Shown: positions 1-8,009 of the stretch, piece after piece
Layout of the letters: every line of letters begins with the position of its first letter
Numbering within the stretch: position 1 is the stretch's first letter
Assembly: GCF_000189535.1 (NCBI RefSeq)
Contig: NC_015145.1
Coordinates: 310,001-374,000, forward strand
Reading direction: 5' to 3'
Length of the DNA: 64,000 nt
From: Pseudarthrobacter phenanthrenivorans Sphe3
Lineage (GTDB): Bacteria > Actinomycetota > Actinomycetes > Actinomycetales > Micrococcaceae
The notes under the pieces: generated by a model
What the model was told of the DNA's origin: nothing
The model's input: the letters and a program-made list of their open reading frames with translations, nothing else
The model's database searches: none
Translations under genes and position numbers: made by a program

Positions 1-2
1 CC

Positions 3-824
3 GCCACGGGCAGCGCCGCCTTCTACCTCTACCTCATTCCCGCCGCTGTGGGCCTTGCCGCCAGTTACTGGGGACTGTTTAACAAGGGCTACAACTTCAC
101 CGCCGCGATCTCGCCGGATGGGATCCGCCTGCGCTACGGCCTGCTGGACACCCAGGCGCAGACGCTGCCGCCCGGACGGATCCAGGCACTGAAAGTCACC
201 CAGCCGCCACTGTGGCGGCCGCTCGGCTGGTACCGCATGCAGGTCAACGTGGCAGGGTACGGACTGGTGGAAAACGCCGGCGAGGGCTCGGCCCGCACTA
301 CCCTGCTGCCCGTGGGCAGGCTGGGCGATGTCATGGCCATGCTCGCCCTGGTCCTGCCGGACCCGGGCACATCTGAGCCCGCAGTCGTCTTCGGTGCCGG
401 ACTGACCGGCCTGGACAGTGACGGCGGATTCGTGGCCTCACCGCGCCGGGTCCGCTGGCTCGCCCCGCTGGGTTGGCGACGGAACGGGTTCACCGCCACG
501 GACACGGCACTGCTGCTGCGGTCGGGCCGCTGGTGGCGGCAGCTTGTTGTGGTGCCGCACCAGCGCACGCAGTCCATGGCACTGCACCAGGGGCCGGTGG
601 CCCGGAGGTTCCGGGTTGCGGACCTGGTCCTGCACACCACCCCGGGACCCGTCGTTCCGCGCCTGACGCAGGCGGACGTGAACGCGGCACTGGCGTTGTT
701 CGACGAACAGTCTGCCCGCGCCAGGCTTGCGAGGAAGCGGCAGACCACGGAACAGTGGCTCCGGCAGGTGGTTCCCGAAACCCGGATAGAGGCCTCAACG
801 CAGGAAGGCGGGCAGCATGGCTAA
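3..824 (+). CDS. PH-domain (bPH_2, YdbT-like) membrane protein, 3' part
   Basis: The frame is open from the window edge to TAA at 822-824, so the N-terminus lies outside the window. The first visible residues are hydrophobic (a transmembrane stretch ending near AASYWGLF). They are followed by a bacterial PH-type module with the typical RYGLLDTQAQT and LPPGRIQALKV strands. A second similar module (LLLRSGRWWRQL, VPHQRTQSMAL) follows at about 510-600. Repeated PH modules after membrane helices are characteristic of the YdbT family, whose biochemical role is unknown. The gene overlaps the next one by 8 bp, so the two are probably co-transcribed and translationally coupled. The family call is good; the function is not known. 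Confidence 0.75.
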   Translation, partial: ATGSAAFYLYLIPAAVGLAASYWGLFNKGYNFTAAISPDGIRLRYGLLDTQAQTLPPGRIQALKVTQPPLWRPLGWYRMQVNVAGYGLVENAGEGSARTTLLPVGRLGDVMAMLALVLPDPGTSEPAVVFGAGLTGLDSDGGFVASPRRVRWLAPLGWRRNGFTATDTALLLRSGRWWRQLVVVPHQRTQSMALHQGPVARRFRVADLVLHTTPGPVVPRLTQADVNAALALFDEQSARARLARKRQTTEQWLRQVVPETRIEASTQEGGQHG

Positions 825-1710
825 GCCCGGACGCCTCGGCGTCGGAATCATTGGCGCCGGCAAAGTGGGGGCGGTGCTTGGCGCCGCCCTGCGCGCCGCG
901 GAACACGCCGTCGTCGGGGTCTCCGCGGTTTCCGAGGCGAGCCGTGAGCGGGCGGAAGCGCTGCTGCCCGGGGTTCCGGTCCTGGAGGTGCAGGAGATCG
1001 TGGAGCGCGCGGAACTGGTCCTGCTGGCCGTGCCCGACGACGCCCTGCCGGGCCTGGTGGACGGGCTGGCAAAGCTCGGGGCCTGGCAGCCGGGCCAGCT
1101 GGTGGCCCACACCTCGGGCCGGTTCGGGGTGGGCGTCCTGCACCCGGTCCGTGCTGCCGGCGCTGTCCCGCTCGCCCTGCATCCGGCCATGACGTTCACG
1201 GGGATGAGCCTTGACCTCACCCGGCTGCTGGACTGCACTTTCGGTGTGACAGCCGATGCCGCCATGCTCCCCATTGCTCAGGCACTTGTTGTGGAAATGG
1301 GTGCCGAGCCGGTGGCGATCGCGGAGGCGGACCGCACCCTCTATCACGCAGCCCTGGCGCACGGTTCCAACCACCTGGTCACCCTTGTTGCGCAGGCGTC
1401 CGAGCTCCTGCGCGACGTTGGGGTGGAGCTGCCCGAACGCATGTTGGGTCCGCTGCTGCGCGCAACCCTGGAGAATGCGCTGGCGTCCGGGGAGTCCGCG
1501 CTGACCGGTCCCGTGGCGCGGGGTGACGTGGGAACCGTTGCCGCGCATGCTGAGGCGCTGCGGGAGTTCGACGGCGGCGGGCACGGGGATGTGCTCGAGG
1601 CCTACCTTGCGATGGCGCGCGCCACCGCCCTGCGCGCCGAAGGGCGCGGACTGCTGAAGTCCGGCGAGCTGGAGGGGCTGCGCCGCGCCCTCGAACCGAA
1701 GGAGGACTGA
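817..1710 (+). CDS. Rossmann-fold DUF2520 domain protein (putative oxidoreductase)
   Basis: 297 residues starting with ATG at 817. The N-terminal dinucleotide-binding fold is recognisable from [11 protein letters not shown] (about residues 8-18), followed by [14 protein letters not shown] at the end of the beta-alpha-beta unit. The C-terminal half carries the DUF2520 signature (LHPAMTFTG, and the helical stretch [17 protein letters not shown]). Proteins of this type resemble F420-dependent or NADP-dependent reductases, but no substrate is established. It sits between the PH-domain gene (8-bp overlap) and panC (2-bp gap), an arrangement common in actinobacteria, which hints at a link to pantothenate or C5-acid metabolism. 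That link is inference only. Confidence 0.85.
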   Translation: MAKPGRLGVGIIGAGKVGAVLGAALRAAEHAVVGVSAVSEASRERAEALLPGVPVLEVQEIVERAELVLLAVPDDALPGLVDGLAKLGAWQPGQLVAHTSGRFGVGVLHPVRAAGAVPLALHPAMTFTGMSLDLTRLLDCTFGVTADAAMLPIAQALVVEMGAEPVAIAEADRTLYHAALAHGSNHLVTLVAQASELLRDVGVELPERMLGPLLRATLENALASGESALTGPVARGDVGTVAAHAEALREFDGGGHGDVLEAYLAMARATALRAEGRGLLKSGELEGLRRALEPKED

Positions 1711-1712
1711 AG

Positions 1713-2630
1713 ATGCCCATCAAACTCGTCACCACGGTGGAGGCCCTGCACGGGGAGGGCGCCCGCCTGCTCGCCGCCAAACAGGGAAAATCCCAGGGCC
1801 TTGTTCCCACCATGGGGGCACTCCACGAGGGACATGCCGCCCTGGCCCGGACCGCCGTCGAACAGAATGACGTGGTGGTGGCCACGATCTTCGTCAACCC
1901 GCTGCAGTTCGGCGACGCCGTTGACCTGGACCGGTACCCCCGCACGCTGGAAGCCGACCTTGCACTGCTGGAGGCTGAGGGCGTTGACCTGGTTTTTGCA
2001 CCACCGGTGGAAGAGGTGTACCCGGGCGGCGAGCCGCTGGTACGGGTCACTTCAGGCCGGCTCGGGGAGAAATGGGAGGGCGCGTCACGGCCGGGCCACT
2101 TTGACGGTGCCCTGACGGTGGTGGCCAAGCTCCTGCATTACGGCCTGCCGGCCGCAGGGGTTGGTGGGGACGGCAGGGCGGGCGGAGGCCTGCCTGCCTA
2201 TCGGGCCTACTTTGGCCAGAAGGACGCCCAGCAGCTGGCACTGGTCCGGCGCATGGTGGCGGACCTGAACTTTCCGGTGCAGATCGTGGGAGTTCCCACC
2301 GTGCGGGCGGAGGACGGGCTGGCGCTTTCGAGCCGCAACCGGTTCCTCTCGGATGAGGAACGGGAAGCAGCGCTGGTGCTGTCGCGTGCCCTCCGGCTGC
2401 TGGAGGAACGGGCAACCGCACGGGAACCCCTGGACCTGGAATCAGCCCAGGCCCTGGTGGAGTCGCAGCCGCTGGTGGCCCTTGACTACTTTGACGTGGT
2501 GGATCCTGCCACCCTTGAGCCGCTCGCGGAGAACTGCCGTGAGACCCCGTTCCGCGGCGAGGCACTGGCGCTTATCGCCGCGAAGGTGGGTCCTGTGCGG
2601 CTGATCGACAACGTGCCGCTGAGTTCCTAG
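1713..2630 (+). CDS. panC: Pantothenate synthetase (pantoate--beta-alanine ligase)
   Basis: 305 residues. It joins pantoate to beta-alanine with ATP, the last step of vitamin B5 synthesis, in the cytoplasm. Family marks are the HIGH-like [10 protein letters not shown] (residues 32-41), [18 protein letters not shown] (about 166-174) and the KMSKS-equivalent SSRNRFLS. The start is set by GGAGG at 1701-1705, 7 bases before ATG at 1713. Between the conserved VVAKLL and YFGQKD segments lies a Gly/Ala-rich insertion of about 15-20 residues (roughly 144-163). Most bacterial PanC proteins lack it, and it probably forms a surface loop. It is the last gene of a tight cluster with the DUF2520 gene. Confidence 0.95.
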   Translation: MPIKLVTTVEALHGEGARLLAAKQGKSQGLVPTMGALHEGHAALARTAVEQNDVVVATIFVNPLQFGDAVDLDRYPRTLEADLALLEAEGVDLVFAPPVEEVYPGGEPLVRVTSGRLGEKWEGASRPGHFDGALTVVAKLLHYGLPAAGVGGDGRAGGGLPAYRAYFGQKDAQQLALVRRMVADLNFPVQIVGVPTVRAEDGLALSSRNRFLSDEEREAALVLSRALRLLEERATAREPLDLESAQALVESQPLVALDYFDVVDPATLEPLAENCRETPFRGEALALIAAKVGPVRLIDNVPLSS

Positions 2631-2640
2631 CTCCCGGAGG

Positions 2641-2910
2641 CTAGATGCCGGGCCCGTCCCGGCTGGTCATGAGCTGTTCGAGCAGGGCGCGTTCCGGCCT
2701 GCCAGGGTTCCGGGCGACACAGCGGCGAAGACGGGTTCTCGCCAGCTCTTCGCCGGGCTCCTGGCCGCAGAGCACTTCGTCGATGATTTCCTGCGCTTGC
2801 CATCGGAGGGACTCAATGGCGAACTCCCGGATTTGTGCAGGGGTGTCACCGTCGGCCATCCACGGATCGGGGTCCGAGGGCACACTCTGGAACATCCGCT
2901 CTGCTGACAT
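2641..2910 (-). CDS. Hypothetical protein, 89 aa
   Basis: A small acidic, Arg-rich soluble protein (MSAERMFQSVPSD at the start). It has no transmembrane segment and no motif I recognise. It is accepted as real because an AAGGAGG ribosome site (plus-strand 2917-2923) lies directly upstream of the ATG at 2908-2910. It converges on panC, ending 10 bases beyond the panC stop. On its other side it faces the TetR gene across 128 bp of divergent spacer, so that regulator could control it. This is inferred from position only. Confidence 0.6.
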   Translation of the reverse strand: MSAERMFQSVPSDPDPWMADGDTPAQIREFAIESLRWQAQEIIDEVLCGQEPGEELARTRLRRCVARNPGRPERALLEQLMTSRDGPGI

Positions 2911-3038
2911 AGGGGCCTCCTTGCACCAGTCCGAAGCGGCCGGTCGGAAGGGCCTCCACGGTGTCGAAGCACTGCGCTAGGAGAAACTTTACCCGGGGGA
3001 AGACCGGTCTGTCTCCCCCGGAGTAGACTCGAAATGCT

Positions 3039-3653
3039 ATGAAGCCAGAGGCGAAGGTCCCGGTCCCCGAGGTTTCCCCGGTGGCGGTATCCGGTCCCGC
3101 CAATCCGGCGGACCGGATCATGGCCGTGGCTTACGAGCTCTTCTCCACCCGCGGTGTACGGGACGTCGGCGTCAACGAGCTCATCGAACGGTCCGGGGTT
3201 GCCAAGGCCACGTTCTACCGGCATTTTCCTTCCAAGGATGCGCTGGTCCTGGCCTTCCTGGAGGAGCGGGACAAGCGGTGGACCATGGATTTGATCCTGT
3301 CCGAGGCGCAGCGCCGGGGCAGCACTCCCCAGGAGCAACTGCTGGCGATCTTTGATGTGTTTGGAGACTGGTTCCTGCGGGAGGACTTCGAAGGGTGTTC
3401 CTTCGCCAAGGTCCTGCTGGAGATGGGACCGGCCCATCCGCTGGGACAGGCCAGCATCAGTTACCTGGCAAAGATCCGCGGCCTCATCCAGGCCGCCGGC
3501 GAAGAGGCGGGGCTGGTACGCGCCGAGGAGTTTGCCTATTCGTTACTGGTCCTTATGAAAGGCTCCATTGTCCAGGCCGTGGAGGGCGACCTGCAGGCCG
3601 CCAAGCGCGCGCAGCAGATGGCAGTCTGGCTGATCGATCACCACACCAAGTGA
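3039..3653 (+). CDS. TetR/AcrR-family transcriptional regulator
   Basis: 204 residues. The N-terminal helix-turn-helix is clear (YELFSTRGVRDVGV then SGVAKATFYRHFPSKDAL, about residues 28-68) and is followed by an all-helical ligand-binding half. The C-terminal domain resembles regulators that respond to lipophilic or cationic compounds, but the ligand cannot be read from sequence. A TAGACT -10-like hexamer at 3024-3029 lies only 9 bases before the ATG, so the mRNA leader is very short. The most likely targets are its own promoter and the divergent small gene at 2641-2910. It is convergent with the LacI gene downstream, with a 23-bp gap. Confidence 0.85.
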   Translation: MKPEAKVPVPEVSPVAVSGPANPADRIMAVAYELFSTRGVRDVGVNELIERSGVAKATFYRHFPSKDALVLAFLEERDKRWTMDLILSEAQRRGSTPQEQLLAIFDVFGDWFLREDFEGCSFAKVLLEMGPAHPLGQASISYLAKIRGLIQAAGEEAGLVRAEEFAYSLLVLMKGSIVQAVEGDLQAAKRAQQMAVWLIDHHTK

Positions 3654-3676
3654 GCATCACGGACAGGAATGGAATC

Positions 3677-4717
3677 TCAAGAAGAGCGCCGCTGCCGGTC
3701 CGGAGTCCGGGGAGCGGAGGTGCTGGACCGGACCACCAGCCGGGTCTGCATGAGTTCATCCGCCGGCCCCGCTGCATCGCCGTCCTCTTCCTGGACCAGG
3801 GCGAGGAGGCGCTCCACTGCCCGCATGCCCTGGTTGCGGGGGAACTGGTCAATGGTGGTCAGTCCCAGGATTTCCCCCATCTCGTGGCCGTCCACGCCGA
3901 TCACCGACAGTTCATCAGGGATCCGCAGGCCCAGGTCGCGGGCCGCCAGCATAGCGCCAAACGCCATTTCATCCGAGGCGCAGAAGATGGCGGTGGGCCG
4001 CTCGGCAGGGTCCGCCAGCAGGTGCTTCGTTTCCCGGTAGGCATCGTTTGCCGAGTAGTCCGAAATCAGGGACCACGCCTCGCGGACCGGCAGGCCGGCA
4101 GCCTCCATGGCTTGTTCGTAGCCGGCCCGCCGTCCGCTGGAGATCTCGAAGTTCCGCCCATACTCATGCTCGCCGCCAACGTGTGCCACCCGCGTGTGGC
4201 CGAGGCTGATCAGGTGGGCCGTTGCGCGGCGGCCCACCTCCACATCGTCGATCCGCAGGGTGGGAATCCCGGGAAGCGGGCCGCCAACCCCCACCACCGG
4301 AATCCCGGCAGCGAGGATCTGTTCGGTCTCGTGGCCGTTGAGCTGCAGGGAAACCGCCAGGACGCCGTCGAGCCGTTTGCGCAGGAGGAAATCCCCGAGC
4401 ACCGACTCCCGGTAGCGGTCGCCCTGGAAGTCATAGAGGGTGAGATCGTAGCCTGCATCCATCAGGGCGGAATTGGCCCCTTCGAGCAGGGTGGCGAAGT
4501 ACCACCGGTTGACGAAGGGCAGCACCACGCCGATGTTGTGGCTGCGCCCGCTCGCCAGGCTGGAGGCATGGTAGGACATCACGAAGCCCAGTTCGCTGGC
4601 CGCGGCGGTCACAGCTTCCCGTGCCTTGGTGGAAACACTGCCCTTGCCGCTCAGCGCCCGCGACGCCGTCGCCTGTGAAACCCCCGCCAGCCGCGCTACG
4701 TCCCTGATTCCTGCCAC
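3677..4717 (-). CDS. LacI-family transcriptional regulator (probable maltose/alpha-glucoside repressor)
   Basis: 346 residues from the chosen GTG at 4717, which gives an N-terminus reading AGIRDVARLAGVSQAT, the classic LacI helix-turn-helix. It is followed by the hinge helix (SYHASSLASG) and a periplasmic-binding-protein-type effector domain (GVVLPFVNRWYFATL, GIPVVGVGGPLPG, FCASDEMAFGAM). The frame stays open to a GTG at 4762, but that start would overlap the alpha-glucosidase gene by 22 bp and has no ribosome site. LacI lies directly downstream of the alpha-glucosidase on the same strand, with a 23-bp gap from 4717. Two LacI-type operators lie in the divergent promoter at 6.5 kb, so autoregulation together with the maltose-type genes is likely. 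Confidence 0.88.
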   Translation of the reverse strand: MAGIRDVARLAGVSQATASRALSGKGSVSTKAREAVTAAASELGFVMSYHASSLASGRSHNIGVVLPFVNRWYFATLLEGANSALMDAGYDLTLYDFQGDRYRESVLGDFLLRKRLDGVLAVSLQLNGHETEQILAAGIPVVGVGGPLPGIPTLRIDDVEVGRRATAHLISLGHTRVAHVGGEHEYGRNFEISSGRRAGYEQAMEAAGLPVREAWSLISDYSANDAYRETKHLLADPAERPTAIFCASDEMAFGAMLAARDLGLRIPDELSVIGVDGHEMGEILGLTTIDQFPRNQGMRAVERLLALVQEEDGDAAGPADELMQTRLVVRSSTSAPRTPDRQRRSS

Positions 4718-4740
4718 TGGCCCTCTGCTGTTCCCCTTGA

Positions 4741-6456
4741 TTACATGCGCAGCCAGATGCACTGCGCCGGACCCAGCTTACGCTGGTCAGCTGCCCCAGG
4801 ATCCGTACTAAGGAGGATCTCAAGGTGGGGGAGGTCAACCGGGGCGTCTCCCATGTTCAGCATCACCAGGACGCCGTTGTTCACAAACGTCACGCAATCT
4901 TGGGGAGCCGGACCCTCGGCCCAGTCCAGCGACCCGGCGCCGAGCTTCAGGGCGCGGCGCAGCACCAGGGCACGGCGGTACAGCGAGAGGACGGAGGACT
5001 CATCCTGCTGCTGGACATCCCGGGACAATGCCGCCCAGCTTTCGGGCTGCGGCAGCCAGGACTCCCCGGTGCCGTTGAAACCGAAAGCCGGCGCGTCGGC
5101 CTCCCACGGCAGGGGCACCCGGCAGCCGTCGCGGCCAATCCGTTCCCCGGCCGTCCGCCGGAAGGACGGATCCTGGCGGAAGGTGTGGTCCATGGTGGTG
5201 TGATCGGGCAAGCCCAGTTCCTCACCCTGGTACAGGTAGACCCCGCCCGGCAAGGCAAGCATCAGCATCGAGGCCGCAAGCGCCCGGCGCAGGCCCAGCT
5301 CACCGTCCGGCTGGACATCGTCCGCACCCAGTCCGTCGCCCGGACGGGCCGGCGGCTCCACGATGCCGAAGCGCGTGGCGTGCCGGACGACGTCGTGGTT
5401 GGAGAGCACCCAGGTGGTGGGCGCGCCCACGGAATCAAACATCCGGAGCGAACTCTCAATGACTGCCCGCAGCTTGGCCGGATCCCAGGGCGTGCCGAGG
5501 TAGGCGAAGTTGAACGCCTGGTGCATCTGGTCCGGCATGACCCAGTTGGTCAGGCGGGAGAGGGGATCGATGCTCGCTTCGGCACACAGGATGCGGTCGC
5601 CGTCGAACTCTGCCAGGACCCTGCGCCACTCGCGGTAGATGTCATGGATCTCCGGCTGGCCGAACATGGGCGCGAGGTGGCCCGGGAACTCATCGGTGCT
5701 GACGCCGTCGGGCCGTCCGTGCCAGTCCGGCAGGCCGTCCGCCTTGACCAGGGCGTGGGCCACGTCCACCCGGAAGCCGGCCACGCCGCGGCTGAGCCAG
5801 AACCGCAGGATCCGCTCGAATTCGGCATGTACTGCCGGGTTGTCCCAGTTGAAGTCAGGCTGGGAGGAGTCGAAGAGATGCACGTACCACTGGCCGGGTT
5901 CGCCCGAAGGTTCCGTAATGCGCGTCCACGCCGGGCCGCCGAAGTGCGACTGCCAGTTGTTCGGAGGCAGTTCACCGGCTTCGCCACGCCCGTCGCGGAA
6001 AACGAACATGTCCCGCTCCGGGCTCCCGGGCCCCGCCTGGAGTGCTGCCTGGAACAGGGCGTGGTCCGAGGAGCAGTGGTTGGGCACCAGGTCGATGATC
6101 ACCCGGATACCCAGGGAATCGGCGCGGGCAACCAGCGCGTCAAAGTCATCCAGGGTGCCGAATACCGGGTCCACGTCGCAGTAGTCAGCCACGTCGTAAC
6201 CGCCGTCCCGCTGGGGGGAGACGTAGAAGGGGGACAGCCACACGGCGTCGACGTCGAGGGCGGCCAGCTGGTGCAGCTCCGCGGTGATGCCGGGAAGATC
6301 GCCGTTGCCGTCGCCATTCAGGTCACGGAACGAGCGGGGGTAGATCTGGTAAATCACCGAGGACCGCCACCATTCGGTGCCCTTGTCGGCCGGGTGGACC
6401 GGCACCAGCCGAAGGTCGGATACGTCGGATCCAGCGGGGATAAGCGTCGTAGTCAT
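4741..6456 (-). CDS. GH13 alpha-glucosidase (alpha-amylase family)
   Basis: 571 residues from ATG at 6456. The frame is open to 6513, but the extra 19 residues do not look like this family. It hydrolyses alpha-glucosidic bonds of maltose or short maltodextrins, probably in the cytoplasm since no signal peptide is seen. The four GH13 regions are present: DLVPNHCSSDH, GFRVDVAHAL (Asp nucleophile), ILCAEASID (Glu acid/base) and LSNHDVVR (transition-state Asp). The N-terminus IYQIYPRSFRDLNGDG is typical of oligo-1,6-/alpha-glucosidases. It is divergent from the maltose-type ABC operon and followed by the LacI gene, which fits uptake, hydrolysis and control in one locus. Exact linkage preference is not readable. 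Confidence 0.92.
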   Translation of the reverse strand: MTTTLIPAGSDVSDLRLVPVHPADKGTEWWRSSVIYQIYPRSFRDLNGDGNGDLPGITAELHQLAALDVDAVWLSPFYVSPQRDGGYDVADYCDVDPVFGTLDDFDALVARADSLGIRVIIDLVPNHCSSDHALFQAALQAGPGSPERDMFVFRDGRGEAGELPPNNWQSHFGGPAWTRITEPSGEPGQWYVHLFDSSQPDFNWDNPAVHAEFERILRFWLSRGVAGFRVDVAHALVKADGLPDWHGRPDGVSTDEFPGHLAPMFGQPEIHDIYREWRRVLAEFDGDRILCAEASIDPLSRLTNWVMPDQMHQAFNFAYLGTPWDPAKLRAVIESSLRMFDSVGAPTTWVLSNHDVVRHATRFGIVEPPARPGDGLGADDVQPDGELGLRRALAASMLMLALPGGVYLYQGEELGLPDHTTMDHTFRQDPSFRRTAGERIGRDGCRVPLPWEADAPAFGFNGTGESWLPQPESWAALSRDVQQQDESSVLSLYRRALVLRRALKLGAGSLDWAEGPAPQDCVTFVNNGVLVMLNMGDAPVDLPHLEILLSTDPGAADQRKLGPAQCIWLRM

Positions 6457-6487
6457 CCGGTTATGGTAGCCGTATCTGGCGCAAAAA

Positions 6488-6501
6488 TGGAACGGCTTCC
6501 A
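6488..6501. promoter_or_regulatory. LacI-type operator candidate 1
   Basis: TGGAACGGCTTCCA has TGGAA and TTCCA arms around a CG-containing core, the usual LacI/GalR operator shape. It sits 31 bases upstream of the alpha-glucosidase start, in the divergent region shared with the ABC importer. Repression by the LacI protein at 3677-4717 is inferred. Confidence 0.55.
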
Positions 6502-6553
6502 CTCAAGGTTCACGCTAGATATTAAAACTTGTGGACGGTGTGGACGTAAGGAA

Positions 6554-6567
6554 TGGAATCGCTTACA
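6554..6567. promoter_or_regulatory. LacI-type operator candidate 2
   Basis: TGGAATCGCTTACA resembles operator 1, with the same TGGAA arm, a central CG and a weaker right arm. It lies 66 bp centre-to-centre from operator 1 and on the importer side. Two sites at this spacing could bind a LacI tetramer or serve the two divergent promoters separately. The site is read from sequence; the function is inferred. Confidence 0.5.
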
Positions 6568-6673
6568 GTTGTGACTTGTCTCACCGCCCCGTCCGGCAAC
6601 TCATGGCCAGGATCCCCAAGCGGCGGTCGGTAATCACAAAGGGCAGTTGCCCATTCTTGAAGGAGGCGCATCG

Positions 6674-8002
6674 GTGCGCACAACTCTCATCACGCCCTTG
6701 GCCCGCAGGGCCCGGCTATCCATTACCACGGCGGCAGCCGTCTCCATGATGCTTCTGGCATCCGGCTGCGCCGGCGGGCAGGCGCCGTCCGGCGCTGCCT
6801 CCGGGCAGGCCTCCGAAAGCGCCGCGGCTGCCCCCGCGGCCTCCGGGGAAGCTCCCGTCCGCGGGGATGCGGACCTGGTCATCTGGGCCAACGGTCCCGT
6901 GGTCCAGGCCCTGCAGCCCATTGCTGACAAGTTCGGCGAGGAAAACGGCATCACCGTTGAAGTCCAGACGGTTGCCACCGAACTGCAGACCAACTTCGTG
7001 ACGGCCAATGCTTCCGGCAACGGCCCGGACATCGTCATGGGCGCGCACGACTGGATCGGAAACCTGGTCCAGAACGGGGCCATTGATCCTGTCCAGATCA
7101 CGGCCGAGCAGAAGGCGGATTTCCTCCCGGTTGCCACCGACGCCGTGACCTACAACGGCCAGACCTACGGCATGCCCGCCTCCGTTGAATCCCTGATCCT
7201 CATCCGGAACAAGGCCCTTGCCCCCGAGGCTCCGGCCTCCTTTGAGGAACTCCTGGCCGCCGGCGATGCCGCGGTTGCCGCCGGCAAGGCCGAGCGGGGC
7301 CTGAACCTCCAGGTGGGGGCAAAAGGCGATGCCTACTTCATGCAGCCCCTGTACTCCTCAGCCGGCGGCTACCTCTTCGGCAAGAAGGCGGACGGCAGCT
7401 TCGACACCAGCGACCTGGGCGTAGGAAAAGAAGGTTCCATTGCTGCCGCCCAGAAGATCTCCGAGCTGGGCGAAAAGGGGTCCAAGGTCCTCAGCACCTC
7501 GGTCAGCGCCGACAACTCCATTGCACTGTTCAACCAGGGCAAGACCGCGTTCATGGTCAACGGCCCCTGGGCACTGGGCGATGTGCAGAAGGCCGGCATT
7601 GACTACGGCCTGAGCGCCGTCCCGGGCTTTGCCGGGATGAAGCCCGCACAGCCTTTCACCGGTGTGCAGTCGTTCTATGTCGCCTCCAAGGGCAAGAACA
7701 AGTCCTTCGCGGAGACGTTTGTGCAGACTGCCGCATCGCAGAAGGAGACCCAGCGCGCGCTGTATGAAGCAGTCCGCATCCCGCCGGCGATCGCAGCCCT
7801 CGTGGAAGAAGTGGCACAGAGCGACCCCGACACCAAGATCGCTGCCGATGCTGCGGCTGCCGGCATCCCGATGCCGTCCCTGCCGCAGATGGCTGCCGTG
7901 TGGGCTCCGCTGGGCCAGGCTGAGGCCGCCATCGCCGGTGGCGCCGATCCCGCTGCGACCATGACGCAGGCCGGCCAGACTATCGCCGGTGCGCTGAAGT
8001 AA
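6674..8002 (+). CDS. Maltose/maltodextrin-type ABC transporter substrate-binding lipoprotein
   Basis: 442 residues from GTG at 6674, chosen because AGGAGG at 6661-6666 lies 7 bases upstream; the ATG at 6647 has no such site. There is a signal peptide with lipobox ASGC and lipidated Cys at residue 32, then a low-complexity Ala/Ser linker. The family 1 solute-binding fold follows (LVIWANGPVVQAL, GPDIVMGAHDWIGN, FNQGKTAFMVNGPWAL). It captures malto-oligosaccharides outside the membrane and delivers them to the two downstream permeases. No ATPase gene is in the cluster, so a shared MsiK-type ATPase elsewhere is likely, as in other actinobacteria. The ligand is inferred from family and the neighbouring alpha-glucosidase. 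Confidence 0.9.
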   Translation: MRTTLITPLARRARLSITTAAAVSMMLLASGCAGGQAPSGAASGQASESAAAAPAASGEAPVRGDADLVIWANGPVVQALQPIADKFGEENGITVEVQTVATELQTNFVTANASGNGPDIVMGAHDWIGNLVQNGAIDPVQITAEQKADFLPVATDAVTYNGQTYGMPASVESLILIRNKALAPEAPASFEELLAAGDAAVAAGKAERGLNLQVGAKGDAYFMQPLYSSAGGYLFGKKADGSFDTSDLGVGKEGSIAAAQKISELGEKGSKVLSTSVSADNSIALFNQGKTAFMVNGPWALGDVQKAGIDYGLSAVPGFAGMKPAQPFTGVQSFYVASKGKNKSFAETFVQTAASQKETQRALYEAVRIPPAIAALVEEVAQSDPDTKIAADAAAAGIPMPSLPQMAAVWAPLGQAEAAIAGGADPAATMTQAGQTIAGALK

Positions 8003-8009
8003 CACCCCG

